Shown here piece by piece: positions 8,665-16,618 of a stretch of 58,829 nt of DNA. The DNA lies in NCBI GenBank assembly GCA_026389065.1, contig JAPLIP010000033.1:1-58829 (forward strand), given 5' to 3'. A program made the translations under genes and the position numbers. This DNA comes from Candidatus Dependentiae bacterium. Lineage in GTDB: Bacteria > Babelota > Babeliae > Babelales > Chromulinivoraceae. The notes beneath the pieces are model-generated. The model searched no databases and was not told where the DNA came from. It was given only the letters and a program-made list of their open reading frames with translations. The stretch's first letter is position 1. Each line of letters starts with the position of its first letter.

Positions 8665-8884
8665 TTTGTTCCCCCTAAAATTAAAATACCATTGCTAGCA
8701 GGCTATCAAATCCGCCAAACTCAAAACAAGAGTTTTTAAAAGCGTATAAATTGAAATCCAATTGCAAATTATACGAAAGAGACCCAATGGGCCGATCTGA
8801 TCGTTGCGACAGAGTCGTACAAATTTCAAAAACTAGAATTTTAAATTTTATTTTTTATAAATAAAGAACCTCTATTGCCTTAGG

Positions 8885-8913
8885 TTTCAAAAAAATTATA
8901 AAAAAGCTATAAT
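8885..8913 (+). promoter_or_regulatory. Probable promoter of the 8953 gene
   Basis: A perfect TATAAT (8908-8913) has a weak -35 TTTCAA (8885-8890) 17 bp upstream. It lies 39 bp before the start of the small exported-protein gene and may also feed the ABC importer genes. Confidence 0.45.
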
Positions 8914-8952
8914 CAACTATATAAATACTCATTTTTTACCTACGAAAAGATT

Positions 8953-9384
8953 ATGAAAAATAGCACCATTTTTATTGTTTTTATGGCCACAATTGCAAGC
9001 TCAAAAATAACTCCCAGTGATACAAAAAATACACTTAAAAAACTTTTTTCTTTTAGCCTACAAAAATCAGAAGCTCCAAAAAGTGAACGCGAAAGACTTT
9101 TGAGCTTAACAAATGAAGATTTATATAACGAAAGAATGAAAATTGTAGCGCTTGAACGATCATGGTTGGTTGATATTGAGTATTGCAGTCGCAACACTAA
9201 AACAGCGACACCAACAATAACATCAACTGATATTTTTAAAGCTTATAATGCATATGAAAAGCTCGAGGCTGATTGGATAGATGCGCATGCAATGAATGCA
9301 TCACTTAGAGAAGAAAATACGCCATCGAACAATAGTTTCTTTGCAAGCCTTATAAACTCTCCTTTATTTAAAAGCAAAAAATAG
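8953..9384 (+). CDS. Small exported protein of unknown function
   Basis: A 143-aa protein with a hydrophobic N-terminus (MKNSTIFIVFMATIASS), then a mostly helical, polar region rich in Ser, Glu and Lys. No family is recognised. The gene sits 11 bp before the metal-transport ATPase and in the same direction, so the two are probably co-transcribed. It contains no obvious metal-binding cluster (a single Cys, few His), so a direct role in metal capture is not supported. It may be one of the lineage-specific exported proteins seen elsewhere in the window. Confidence 0.65.
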   Translation: MKNSTIFIVFMATIASSKITPSDTKNTLKKLFSFSLQKSEAPKSERERLLSLTNEDLYNERMKIVALERSWLVDIEYCSRNTKTATPTITSTDIFKAYNAYEKLEADWIDAHAMNASLREENTPSNNSFFASLINSPLFKSKK

Positions 9385-9395
9385 TCTGAAAATAT

Positions 9396-10145
9396 ATGAT
9401 GGATCCAAAAAGAATTGCCATTTCTATAAAAGATCTTACCGTTGCTTACCATGAAAAGCCGGTAATTTGGGATCTTGATTTTTTTGTTCCTGAAAAAACT
9501 ATTTTAGGAATTGTTGGACCAAATGGTAGTGGAAAAACAACGCTTCTTAAATCAATTTTAGGAATTATAAAACCAACCACTGGTTCTATAAAAATTTTTG
9601 ATGATGCATATAATCGCAAAACTCATAATATTGCATACGTTCCACAAAAAAGTTCTGTTGATTGGTCATTTCCGATAAACGTTTTTGACGTTGTGTTAAT
9701 GGGCCGATATGGCCACTTTTCATTTTTTAGTCGACCAAGCAGAAAAGATAAAGAAATTGCACAAAAGTCTTTAGAAATGGTAAACATGCAAGAATTTGCC
9801 TCAAGGCAAATTAGTCAACTTTCTGGTGGTCAGCAGCAACGAGTCTTTCTTGCCAGAGCGCTTGCTCAACAAGCAGACATTTTTATCTTAGACGAGCCTT
9901 TTGCTGGAATTGACATAGTAAGCGAAAAACTTATTTTGCAGATTTTACATGATCTCAAAAACGAAGGCAAAACAATAATTGTCGTGCACCATGATTTAAC
10001 AACTGTAAAAAAATATTTTGACTGGACCTTTTTAATGAACATAAAACATATAGCGCTTGGGCCAACTCAAGATGTTTTAACCCGTGAAAACATTGCTCAA
10101 ACATTCCAAACAAATAATCTTTTTAGCAACATAAGCGACATGTAA
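9396..10145 (+). CDS. Metal (Zn/Mn) ABC transporter ATP-binding protein
   Basis: A 249-aa ABC ATPase of the ZnuC/MntB/TroB type. Walker A GPNGSGKTT is at about 41-49, the Q-loop lies in YVPQKSSVDWSFP, the signature is LSGGQQQR, Walker B with its catalytic Glu is FILDEPF, and the H-loop is VVHHD. The 'VLMGRYGH' stretch after the Q-loop is characteristic of the metal-chelate importer subgroup. It powers uptake through the two permeases encoded immediately downstream (5-bp gap, then a 4-bp overlap). The binding protein at 6191-7129 is the natural partner. Confidence 0.94.
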   Translation: MMDPKRIAISIKDLTVAYHEKPVIWDLDFFVPEKTILGIVGPNGSGKTTLLKSILGIIKPTTGSIKIFDDAYNRKTHNIAYVPQKSSVDWSFPINVFDVVLMGRYGHFSFFSRPSRKDKEIAQKSLEMVNMQEFASRQISQLSGGQQQRVFLARALAQQADIFILDEPFAGIDIVSEKLILQILHDLKNEGKTIIVVHHDLTTVKKYFDWTFLMNIKHIALGPTQDVLTRENIAQTFQTNNLFSNISDM

Positions 10146-10150
10146 TTTTT

Positions 10151-11254
10151 ATGATTATCTTTGATCAAACGCTACTCATTATTCTTCTTGGAACAGGACT
10201 TCTTGGTATAAGTGCTGGAATTGTTGGCTGCTTTATTTTATTACAAGAAAAAAGCTTATTTGGTGACACGATTGCTCACGCAACTCTTCCTGGAATTTGC
10301 GGTATATTTTTACTTACAGAAAGTAAGCTGCCATGCATTATTATGATTGGTGGAATTTTTTCTGCCACAATTGGATCCATCGCAATAAATTATATTACAG
10401 CTCACAGCTCGCTTAAAAAAGATACTGCCCTTGGAATCGTTCTCGCTACATCTTTTGGACTTGGAACACTACTTTTAAGCAAAATACAAACAAGCCCAAA
10501 CGCAAACCAAGCAGGAATTACCAAATACTTACTTGGAAATGCTTCAACAATGCTCAATAGCGATCTGTATTTTATAACTGGCGCAACGATCATAATTTTT
10601 CTGAGTTTAAAACTTTTTTGGAATGAATATAAAATATTTTTATTCAATAAGGATTATGGCGAAAGTATTGGCGTGCCAACCAAATGGATATCTTTTTTGC
10701 TTAGCATTATTACCATTATTACCATTGTTGTCGGGCTACAAACAGTTGGCGTAATTTTAATAAGCGCACTGCTCATAGCACCAGCCGGCGCAGCAAGACA
10801 ATGGACAAACTCGTTATCAACTATGGTTTTTCTTAGTTCTTGCTTTGGACTTTTTTCTACCACTATCGGCACACTTTTAAGTAGCTCGATACCACATCTT
10901 CCAACTGGACCAACGATTGTAATCATTGCTTGCTCGATTACATTTATTTCTATGCTTTTTTCCCAAAATGGAATTATCACGACCATTATAAAACAAAAAA
11001 TACAAACTAAAAAAATTAATGCATTAAAAATGCTTTCACATTTTATGCTTTTTAACGAAAGCAAAACTGATCCTTTCCATGCGCATGACCTGGCTGCACT
11101 TAAAGCTCTGGGGAAAAAGGGTACAAGCTCAACACTTACGTATCTGCAAAGCCATGGACTCATTGAGCCAACGCAGAAAAATTTTTGGAGGCTTACTCCA
11201 AACGGCTTAGAAACACTAAAAAATGAACTAATTATACCAAAGCAAAAACTATGA
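10151..11254 (+). CDS. Metal ABC transporter permease with C-terminal winged-helix domain
   Basis: A 367-aa protein. Residues 1 to about 275 form a typical ABC-3 family (TroC/MntC/ZnuB) permease with about eight hydrophobic segments and the conserved 'SLFGDTIAHATLPGICG' and 'ISALLIAPAGAARQWT' motifs. Residues about 276-367 are not membrane-like. HAHDLAALKALGKKG, then TLTYLQSHGLIE and FWRLTPNGLETLK (about 311-355), read as helix-turn-helix plus wing, like the DNA-binding half of DtxR/MarR-type regulators. Chlamydia YtgC has such a permease-regulator fusion (YtgR). The tail lacks an evident DtxR metal-binding/dimerisation domain. The gene overlaps the next permease by ATGA. Confidence 0.88.
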   Translation: MIIFDQTLLIILLGTGLLGISAGIVGCFILLQEKSLFGDTIAHATLPGICGIFLLTESKLPCIIMIGGIFSATIGSIAINYITAHSSLKKDTALGIVLATSFGLGTLLLSKIQTSPNANQAGITKYLLGNASTMLNSDLYFITGATIIIFLSLKLFWNEYKIFLFNKDYGESIGVPTKWISFLLSIITIITIVVGLQTVGVILISALLIAPAGAARQWTNSLSTMVFLSSCFGLFSTTIGTLLSSSIPHLPTGPTIVIIACSITFISMLFSQNGIITTIIKQKIQTKKINALKMLSHFMLFNESKTDPFHAHDLAALKALGKKGTSSTLTYLQSHGLIEPTQKNFWRLTPNGLETLKNELIIPKQKL

Positions 11255-12096
11255 ATATTATTTACCTACATCTTTTGATAACAGCAATGTTGGTCGCAGT
11301 TTCATGTGCCTTGCCAGGAACGTTTTTAATTTTACGCGGCACAAGCTTAATGAGCGATGCGCTAGGCCATGCTATTTTGCTTGGAATCGTTATTTCTTTT
11401 TTTGTAGTAAAAAATCTACACTCACCATTGATTTTTATTGGTGCAACGATCACGGGGCTTGCCATGATTGCACTCATAGAGCTTTTAATTTCCAGCAAGC
11501 GATTAAAACCTGATGCGATTATAGGAATCATTTTTCCACTTCTTTTTTCTATCGCAGTTGTTTTAATTAATTTATACGCAAGCAGTATTCATATCGATAT
11601 AGACGCAGTACTTTTAGGCGAGCTGTCATTTTCACCATTTAATAGTTTAACGGCATATGGATACAATCTGGGACCATGCAGCATTTGGATTATGACATTA
11701 ATTTTAGCTATAAATATCGCGACTATCGCACTGTTTTATCCAGCCCTAAAGATAACTACTTTTGATAAAGACTATGCAACTCTGCTTAATTATCATCCTG
11801 CTTGGATAAATTATGGGTTAATGACGATAACCTGTTTTACAATTATTGGCGCCTTTGAATGCGCCGGAGCAATTTTGGTTGTTGCATTTATGATTATTCC
11901 ACCGGCAACAGCTTATCTTCTAACAAAACAATTATCACACATGATTATTATCAGTTGTCAGATTTCACTGATTGCAGCGGTCAGTGGTTGCATTGTCGCC
12001 AATCTATTAAATGCTTCGATTGCCGGATCAATTGCAACCATTAACGGTTTTATTTTTTTTATGACTCTAGCTTTAAAAGGCAGATTTAAATTCTAA
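11251..12096 (+). CDS. Metal ABC transporter permease (second subunit, TroD-like)
   Basis: A 281-aa ABC-3 family membrane subunit with about eight transmembrane segments. Conserved motifs are 'LILRGTSLMSDALGHAILLG' near the N-terminus and 'CAGAILVVAFMIIPPATAYLL' near residues 203-223. It is a paralogue of the preceding permease but lacks the winged-helix tail, so the channel is probably a TroC-TroD type heterodimer. Its start overlaps the previous stop by 4 bp. It is the last gene of the importer operon and converges with rsmA at a 6-bp gap. Confidence 0.92.
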   Translation: MNIIYLHLLITAMLVAVSCALPGTFLILRGTSLMSDALGHAILLGIVISFFVVKNLHSPLIFIGATITGLAMIALIELLISSKRLKPDAIIGIIFPLLFSIAVVLINLYASSIHIDIDAVLLGELSFSPFNSLTAYGYNLGPCSIWIMTLILAINIATIALFYPALKITTFDKDYATLLNYHPAWINYGLMTITCFTIIGAFECAGAILVVAFMIIPPATAYLLTKQLSHMIIISCQISLIAAVSGCIVANLLNASIAGSIATINGFIFFMTLALKGRFKF

Positions 12097-12102
12097 TTAA
12101 AT

Positions 12103-12897
12103 CTAGGCATCAAGAATTTGCCAAATATTAAGCATTTCATCCATAGAAAGTTCTTCAGCTCTACGCTTGAGCGTTGCATCATCAAGTTTTTTTATATCAA
12201 AATGAGACTGAGCTAGATTGTTCCTAAGGGTTCTTCTTGGCTGACAAAAACATAATTTAATAAACTTCCAAAACTCTACATCGTTTGGAATTTCTTGGAC
12301 TTCTTTTTTTGGCTTAAAATAAAGCAACCGAGAAAAAACATTAGGTGCTGGATAAAAAGCCTCAGGGGCAATTTTATCCAGCAATTTCCAATCAAAATAA
12401 TGCTGAAAATATAATGAAGAATAACCATGGCCCCTGCCAGAAGTTTTTACAATTTTTTGTGCCACTTCTTCTTGAACCATAACCACACCCTCTAAAAACA
12501 TTTCTCTGTTTTTTTGTAATAAATACAAAATAGGAAATGTTATTTGATAGGGAAGATTTGCCAAAAGAACCCATGGAGCTTGTGACTGCAGCTCATCCCA
12601 TCTTTCATCCAAAACGTTATTTAACGTTATTGATAATCGATTATCAGAACCATATTTTTCTTGTACATGATTTGCCCACTGTTCATCAATTTCAAAAACT
12701 TGTAATTTCTTACAAGCTGTTTCTAAAATAGCGCCAGTCAAGATTCCTTCGCCGCACCCAATTTCCATAACAGAAATAGTGTCATTGAGCTTGACAGCAT
12801 CAACCATTCGATCAACATAAAGTCGATTCTTTAAAAAATGCTGTCCGTATCTTTTTTTTAATTCTATGCCCTGTAGGTATGGCTTATTATAATTCAT
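12103..12897 (-). CDS. rsmA: 16S rRNA dimethyladenosine transferase RsmA/KsgA
   Basis: Dimethylates the two adjacent adenines in the 3'-terminal hairpin of 16S rRNA during small-subunit assembly. The 264-aa protein starts with the family's KKRYGQHFLKN motif. It contains SAM-binding motif I MEIGCGEGILTGAI, the catalytic NLPY motif (in LLANLPYQITFPI), and the C-terminal 'KLCFCQPRRTLRNNL' block of KsgA. It begins 3 bp after the mreB stop with no visible Shine-Dalgarno, so translation is probably coupled to mreB. Confidence 0.96.
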   Translation of the reverse strand: MNYNKPYLQGIELKKRYGQHFLKNRLYVDRMVDAVKLNDTISVMEIGCGEGILTGAILETACKKLQVFEIDEQWANHVQEKYGSDNRLSITLNNVLDERWDELQSQAPWVLLANLPYQITFPILYLLQKNREMFLEGVVMVQEEVAQKIVKTSGRGHGYSSLYFQHYFDWKLLDKIAPEAFYPAPNVFSRLLYFKPKKEVQEIPNDVEFWKFIKLCFCQPRRTLRNNLAQSHFDIKKLDDATLKRRAEELSMDEMLNIWQILDA

Positions 12898-12900
12898 ATA

Positions 12901-13962
12901 TTAATCAATCAATGCGTCTTTAAAAAATTCAAGCTGTTCAAGTACTTTTCCAGCACCTTCAACAACGCAAAGTAATGGATTTTTTGCTATGCGCACTGGG
13001 ATTCCTGTTTCTTTTGCAAGCAATTTATCAAGACCACGAAGTAAAGACCCTCCACCAGCCATGACAATGCCGCGATCAACCAAATCTGAAGATAATTCTG
13101 GCGGGGTATTTTCTAATGCAACACGAACAACATCAACAATATTTGATATTGTTTCAAGAAGTGCTTCAGTTACTTCTGCATCAGTAAGCGTAATTGTTTT
13201 TGGTACACCAGTTACCAAATCACGACCCTTTACTGGAAGAGACTGAGATTCTCCCACTTCATGCATAACTGTACCAATTTGCATTTTAATAACTTCACCA
13301 GTACGTTCACCGATCAACAAGTTATATTTTCTTTTGACATACGCAACAATTGCACGATCCATTGCATCACCACCGACACGAATTGATCTACAAAAAACAG
13401 CACCACTTAGCGTAATAACTGCTACTTCTGTTGTTCCACCACCAATATCTACAACCATGCTACAAAACGGTTCATGAATCGGTAATCCTGCTCCAATTGC
13501 AGCCGCCATAGGCTCCATAATTGTCATCGGCTTATCGCGAGCTCCTGCTTGCTTAGCAGAATCAATTACCGCACGACGCTCCACTTGAGTAATCCCTGAT
13601 GGAACTGCAATGATCATACGAGGTGCAACTAATGTTCTGCGATTATTGTGAACTTTACGAATAAAATAACGAAGCATGCTTTCTGTTAATTCGAAGTCAG
13701 CAATAACTCCATCACGAATAGGACGACATGCTGTAATACTTTCCGGAGTCTTACCAAGCATTTCTTTTGCTGCTTTTCCCGCAGCAAGTACTTTTTTGGT
13801 GCTATTTTTAATAGCTACAACAGAAGGTTCGTCTAGAACAATTCCCTTGTTGCGAACATAAACAAGCGTATTTGCTGTTCCCAAATCAATTGCAATATCA
13901 TTTGAAAATAAGCTAATCCAGTTACGCGCTGGTATAAAGCCTTTAAACATATCTTTGATCAT
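12901..13962 (-). CDS. mreB: Rod shape-determining protein MreB
   Basis: Bacterial actin that forms membrane-bound filaments and guides lateral wall synthesis. The 353-aa protein carries the actin-fold phosphate-1 loop (AIDLGTANTLVY), 'VAPRMIIAVPSGIT', phosphate-2 motif MVVDIGGGTTEVAVI and the adenosine motif MAGGGSLLRGLD. The length is standard (about 345-350). mreC/mreD are absent; rsmA follows directly. Two starts are possible, ATG 13962 and ATG 13950 (residue 5); the first is used here. Presence of mreB together with ftsAZ means both wall-elongation and division cytoskeletons are retained. Confidence 0.97.
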   Translation of the reverse strand: MIKDMFKGFIPARNWISLFSNDIAIDLGTANTLVYVRNKGIVLDEPSVVAIKNSTKKVLAAGKAAKEMLGKTPESITACRPIRDGVIADFELTESMLRYFIRKVHNNRRTLVAPRMIIAVPSGITQVERRAVIDSAKQAGARDKPMTIMEPMAAAIGAGLPIHEPFCSMVVDIGGGTTEVAVITLSGAVFCRSIRVGGDAMDRAIVAYVKRKYNLLIGERTGEVIKMQIGTVMHEVGESQSLPVKGRDLVTGVPKTITLTDAEVTEALLETISNIVDVVRVALENTPPELSSDLVDRGIVMAGGGSLLRGLDKLLAKETGIPVRIAKNPLLCVVEGAGKVLEQLEFFKDALID

Positions 13963-13987
13963 CTTGGTCTCACATTAAAAATTAAAT

Positions 13988-15280
13988 TTAGAAATTAAAG
14001 TTGCAGCCAATAGCCACTTTATTTGTTTGTGCAAATCCCCTTCCTGCCAAATGATTCATTGGTATATCCCACGTAAAATAAACAAGCGGATTATATTGCC
14101 ATGATTTATCATGACCAATGTCATAAAATAAGCGAATGCTCGCATACTCCTGAATCCACCCTGAATAATAATTTAAATCTTTAACCCTTGGTTTAAGAGT
14201 AGAGTTTTTTATTTTTGGCATAAAAGAATCATGCCCATGAATCGTTATGGTGTATTTAGCCTGTATCCCAAAGCCTGCACGCAAATCTTCAAATACAAAA
14301 TAAGGTGCTAAACTAAAAGTAGGCTCTTGATCTACATAAACAGAATCGACAACTGGCGCAAACAGTGGCTGCTCGTTTGCTTGCTTTCCAGTGCCATAAA
14401 TAGGAAGACGCGCTTTAATTGTTTTATCTACTCTTTGAGTCAGTCTAGCCTGAACTCCAAATTTTAAATCATCTCGCAATTCAAATTCAACGCGAGGAGC
14501 AATGAACCAACCCCACGTTCCATAACCACCACCCAAGGGAACTGATGCTAGGTTGTGAATATTTTGACGAGTGCCGCAAGGAATAATAATTCCAAAATAA
14601 GAACCCCAATCTAATTTTTTAAATTTAAATCGATAATCATAAACATCGTAAATATTAAGATAGACAACCACATCACCAACACCAACTTCATGCATAGAAG
14701 TTCCAGTGATATCTAACTCTTGATACATTTTTTGCATAGTTTGAGTAAATAGAGCTTGGTTTCCAGGATTAGTTAAAAATAATTTTGAAATGGTTTCTGG
14801 AGTAGGAACAACTGAAACAGATGCGTTTAAATTCATAATGAAAGCAGAGCCACCAATACCTATGTGATCGGTAAGTGATGCATAACCCGAAAACGCAACA
14901 CCTTGACCTTCAAGGGTTGATGGCATAAAAGCCGTAATTTCAGAGTTCCAAAGCCAATCTGCAGGAATTGGATTTGTTTTACCAGCAGCAGAAAGAGCCG
15001 CCCCAACACTTGCTAATTTTAATTCACCAAAAAGTTCTGGATAGTAAACAGACTGATCATCTCTTGTAGCTTTTGATTGTTGGCGAAATGCTTTTCCACC
15101 AGCAACAACAAACCCTTGCACGTCTAGATTTGAATGCCTGCTATCAGAACCTGTATATAATTGATCAAACCAAGGAAAGTATCTATTGTCCCAGACCATT
15201 GTATAACTACTTTGGCAGGCAGTTAAAACTAAAAGAAATTTAACTAGAAAATAACGCCTAAAACTTGTTGCTACGATCAC
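13988..15280 (-). CDS. Probable outer-membrane beta-barrel protein
   Basis: A 430-aa exported protein. The N-terminus is a signal sequence; VLTAC also fits a lipobox, so a lipid-anchored form cannot be excluded. The rest shows alternating short amphipathic strands rich in aromatic residues (for example WGWFIAPRVEFEL, FKFGVQARLTQRV, FSLAPYFVFEDLRAGFG). It ends in VAIGCNFNF, a terminal Phe typical of the BAM-recognised beta-signal. No named porin family is recognised. The start is GTG at 15280 with AAGGAT 5 nt upstream. It would need the periplasmic foldases encoded at 17866-19877. Confidence 0.72.
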   Translation of the reverse strand: MIVATSFRRYFLVKFLLVLTACQSSYTMVWDNRYFPWFDQLYTGSDSRHSNLDVQGFVVAGGKAFRQQSKATRDDQSVYYPELFGELKLASVGAALSAAGKTNPIPADWLWNSEITAFMPSTLEGQGVAFSGYASLTDHIGIGGSAFIMNLNASVSVVPTPETISKLFLTNPGNQALFTQTMQKMYQELDITGTSMHEVGVGDVVVYLNIYDVYDYRFKFKKLDWGSYFGIIIPCGTRQNIHNLASVPLGGGYGTWGWFIAPRVEFELRDDLKFGVQARLTQRVDKTIKARLPIYGTGKQANEQPLFAPVVDSVYVDQEPTFSLAPYFVFEDLRAGFGIQAKYTITIHGHDSFMPKIKNSTLKPRVKDLNYYSGWIQEYASIRLFYDIGHDKSWQYNPLVYFTWDIPMNHLAGRGFAQTNKVAIGCNFNF

Positions 15281-15415
15281 TTTTTATCCTTAGATACAAA
15301 CATTTTTTAAAACAGAAAATTGTTATTCTTATTTTAAATCATTTTAATGTTTTTCAAAACTCTTTTTGTCAAATAACTAAAAAAGACAAAGCTTTTTATA
15401 AAATAAAAAATTATA

Positions 15416-15445
15416 TTGTCATCATTCTATATTTAAATCTATACT
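15416..15445 (+). promoter_or_regulatory. Promoter of the glmU-like gene
   Basis: TTGTCA (15416-15421, 5 of 6) and TATACT (15440-15445, 5 of 6) are spaced 18 bp, upstream of the GTG-started glmU-like gene. The surrounding 245-bp interval is very AT-rich and shows nothing else convincing. Confidence 0.55.
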
Positions 15446-15526
15446 ACACTTTAATAGTTTTTTCGGCGAAAAAATTTTAGTAAAAAACTATTATATAAAA
15501 ATGATATGTTTTATAAAGGAGCTCTT

Positions 15527-16603
15527 GTGTTAGAAAATTTGCAAGCAATCGTTCTTGCTGGTGGAATATCAGAACGCTTTCAAACCGGAAAAACCAAACT
15601 AATTGAAAAAATCTGTGGTACCGAAATGATATTGTACCCAGTTAATTTATTAAAATCTTTATCCATTCCAACAACAATTGTTGTTGGCTTCCAACACGAT
15701 AGAATTAAAAAAATTATTCAAAGCAGCAATCCTGAGGTAACTTTTGTTTTGCAACTTTCACCTCTTGGGACAGGTCATGCAGCAAAATTAACAAAAGACA
15801 TTTGGTCTGAAAATCATATTCTTTTAATGAATGGCGACATCCCTTTAATCACTCCAGAAATTATTAACAAACTATATCGCCAACACATTAAAACAGATGC
15901 AGACATTAGCTTTATAACAGCCCATGGAATAGATCTAGATTCTAAAAAGTATTCTCGCGTTATCATTAATGATAATAAAATTCAAGTATCAGAAGAACCC
16001 AACACAGACCAAGGCGATGATGCTGATCAGTGCTGTATCAGCGCAGGAATTTATATAGCAAAACGCTCTTTTTTAAATACTTATATTGATAAACTTTCAA
16101 AAAATGAGTCAACAGGCGAATTTTATTTGCCAGAGCTTGTAAAAATCGCAAGCGACAATCACTGTAAAATTATAACCACCTCTGTCTCTTTTGATATTGT
16201 TCGCAGCATCGATACCCTTGCTGATCTTTGGGCAATTGAACATATCAAGCGATCACAATTAATGTTACACTGGATGGATCATGGGGTTAGATTTGCAAAC
16301 ACTTTAAATGTTTTGATAGATGAAACGGTCACCATTGAACCAGGATGCTACATAGGCTCTGGAGCAATGCTTCTTGGACACACAAAAATTAAATCTCGAA
16401 GCTCTATTGGCGCATATACGCAAATAGAAAATAGCACAATAGAAGAACAATGCACAATCCCGCCGCACATGATTATTTCTCAGTCAAAAATTACAAAAGA
16501 AATGAAACTTTCATCATTTACACAAATTGACAAATACAGCGAACAAGATGTGTCAGAAGTAAGTTTTATGGGCGCAAGAAAAATACAAGAAACAATTTTA
16601 TAA
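15527..16603 (+). CDS. glmU: N-acetylglucosamine-1-phosphate uridyltransferase (GlmU-like, shortened)
   Basis: The N-terminal nucleotidyltransferase domain (about 1-220) has IVLAGGISERFQTGKTKL (NTP-binding loop), LSPLGTGHAAKL and LLMNGDIPLIT with the metal-binding Asp, all closest to GlmU. It would make UDP-GlcNAc for peptidoglycan and lipid A. The C-terminus (about 240-358) holds only a short left-handed beta-helix. At 358 aa it is about 100 residues shorter than standard GlmU (about 455) and lacks the part that normally carries the acetyltransferase catalytic His, so acetylation is doubtful. The GTG at 15527 is chosen over the ATG at 15506 because AAAGGAG (15515-15521) is well spaced only for the GTG. 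Confidence 0.82.
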   Translation: MLENLQAIVLAGGISERFQTGKTKLIEKICGTEMILYPVNLLKSLSIPTTIVVGFQHDRIKKIIQSSNPEVTFVLQLSPLGTGHAAKLTKDIWSENHILLMNGDIPLITPEIINKLYRQHIKTDADISFITAHGIDLDSKKYSRVIINDNKIQVSEEPNTDQGDDADQCCISAGIYIAKRSFLNTYIDKLSKNESTGEFYLPELVKIASDNHCKIITTSVSFDIVRSIDTLADLWAIEHIKRSQLMLHWMDHGVRFANTLNVLIDETVTIEPGCYIGSGAMLLGHTKIKSRSSIGAYTQIENSTIEEQCTIPPHMIISQSKITKEMKLSSFTQIDKYSEQDVSEVSFMGARKIQETIL

Positions 16604-16618
16604 ACGGCAACACATTTC

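Noticed and set aside
8665-8952. 288-bp gap considered for a tRNA or small RNA
   Set aside because: No cloverleaf or T-loop consensus (GGTTCGAAT-like) is present; only a promoter for the next gene could be supported.
10654-11163. 169-aa open frame opposite the metal permease
   Set aside because: It is antisense to a clear ABC-3 permease; its composition mirrors the complementary strand and it has no ribosome-binding site or domain.
15265-15480. 71-aa open frame in the intergenic region before glmU
   Set aside because: Ile/Leu/Lys/Phe-rich translation of very AT-rich DNA, no Shine-Dalgarno, and it overlaps the probable glmU promoter.
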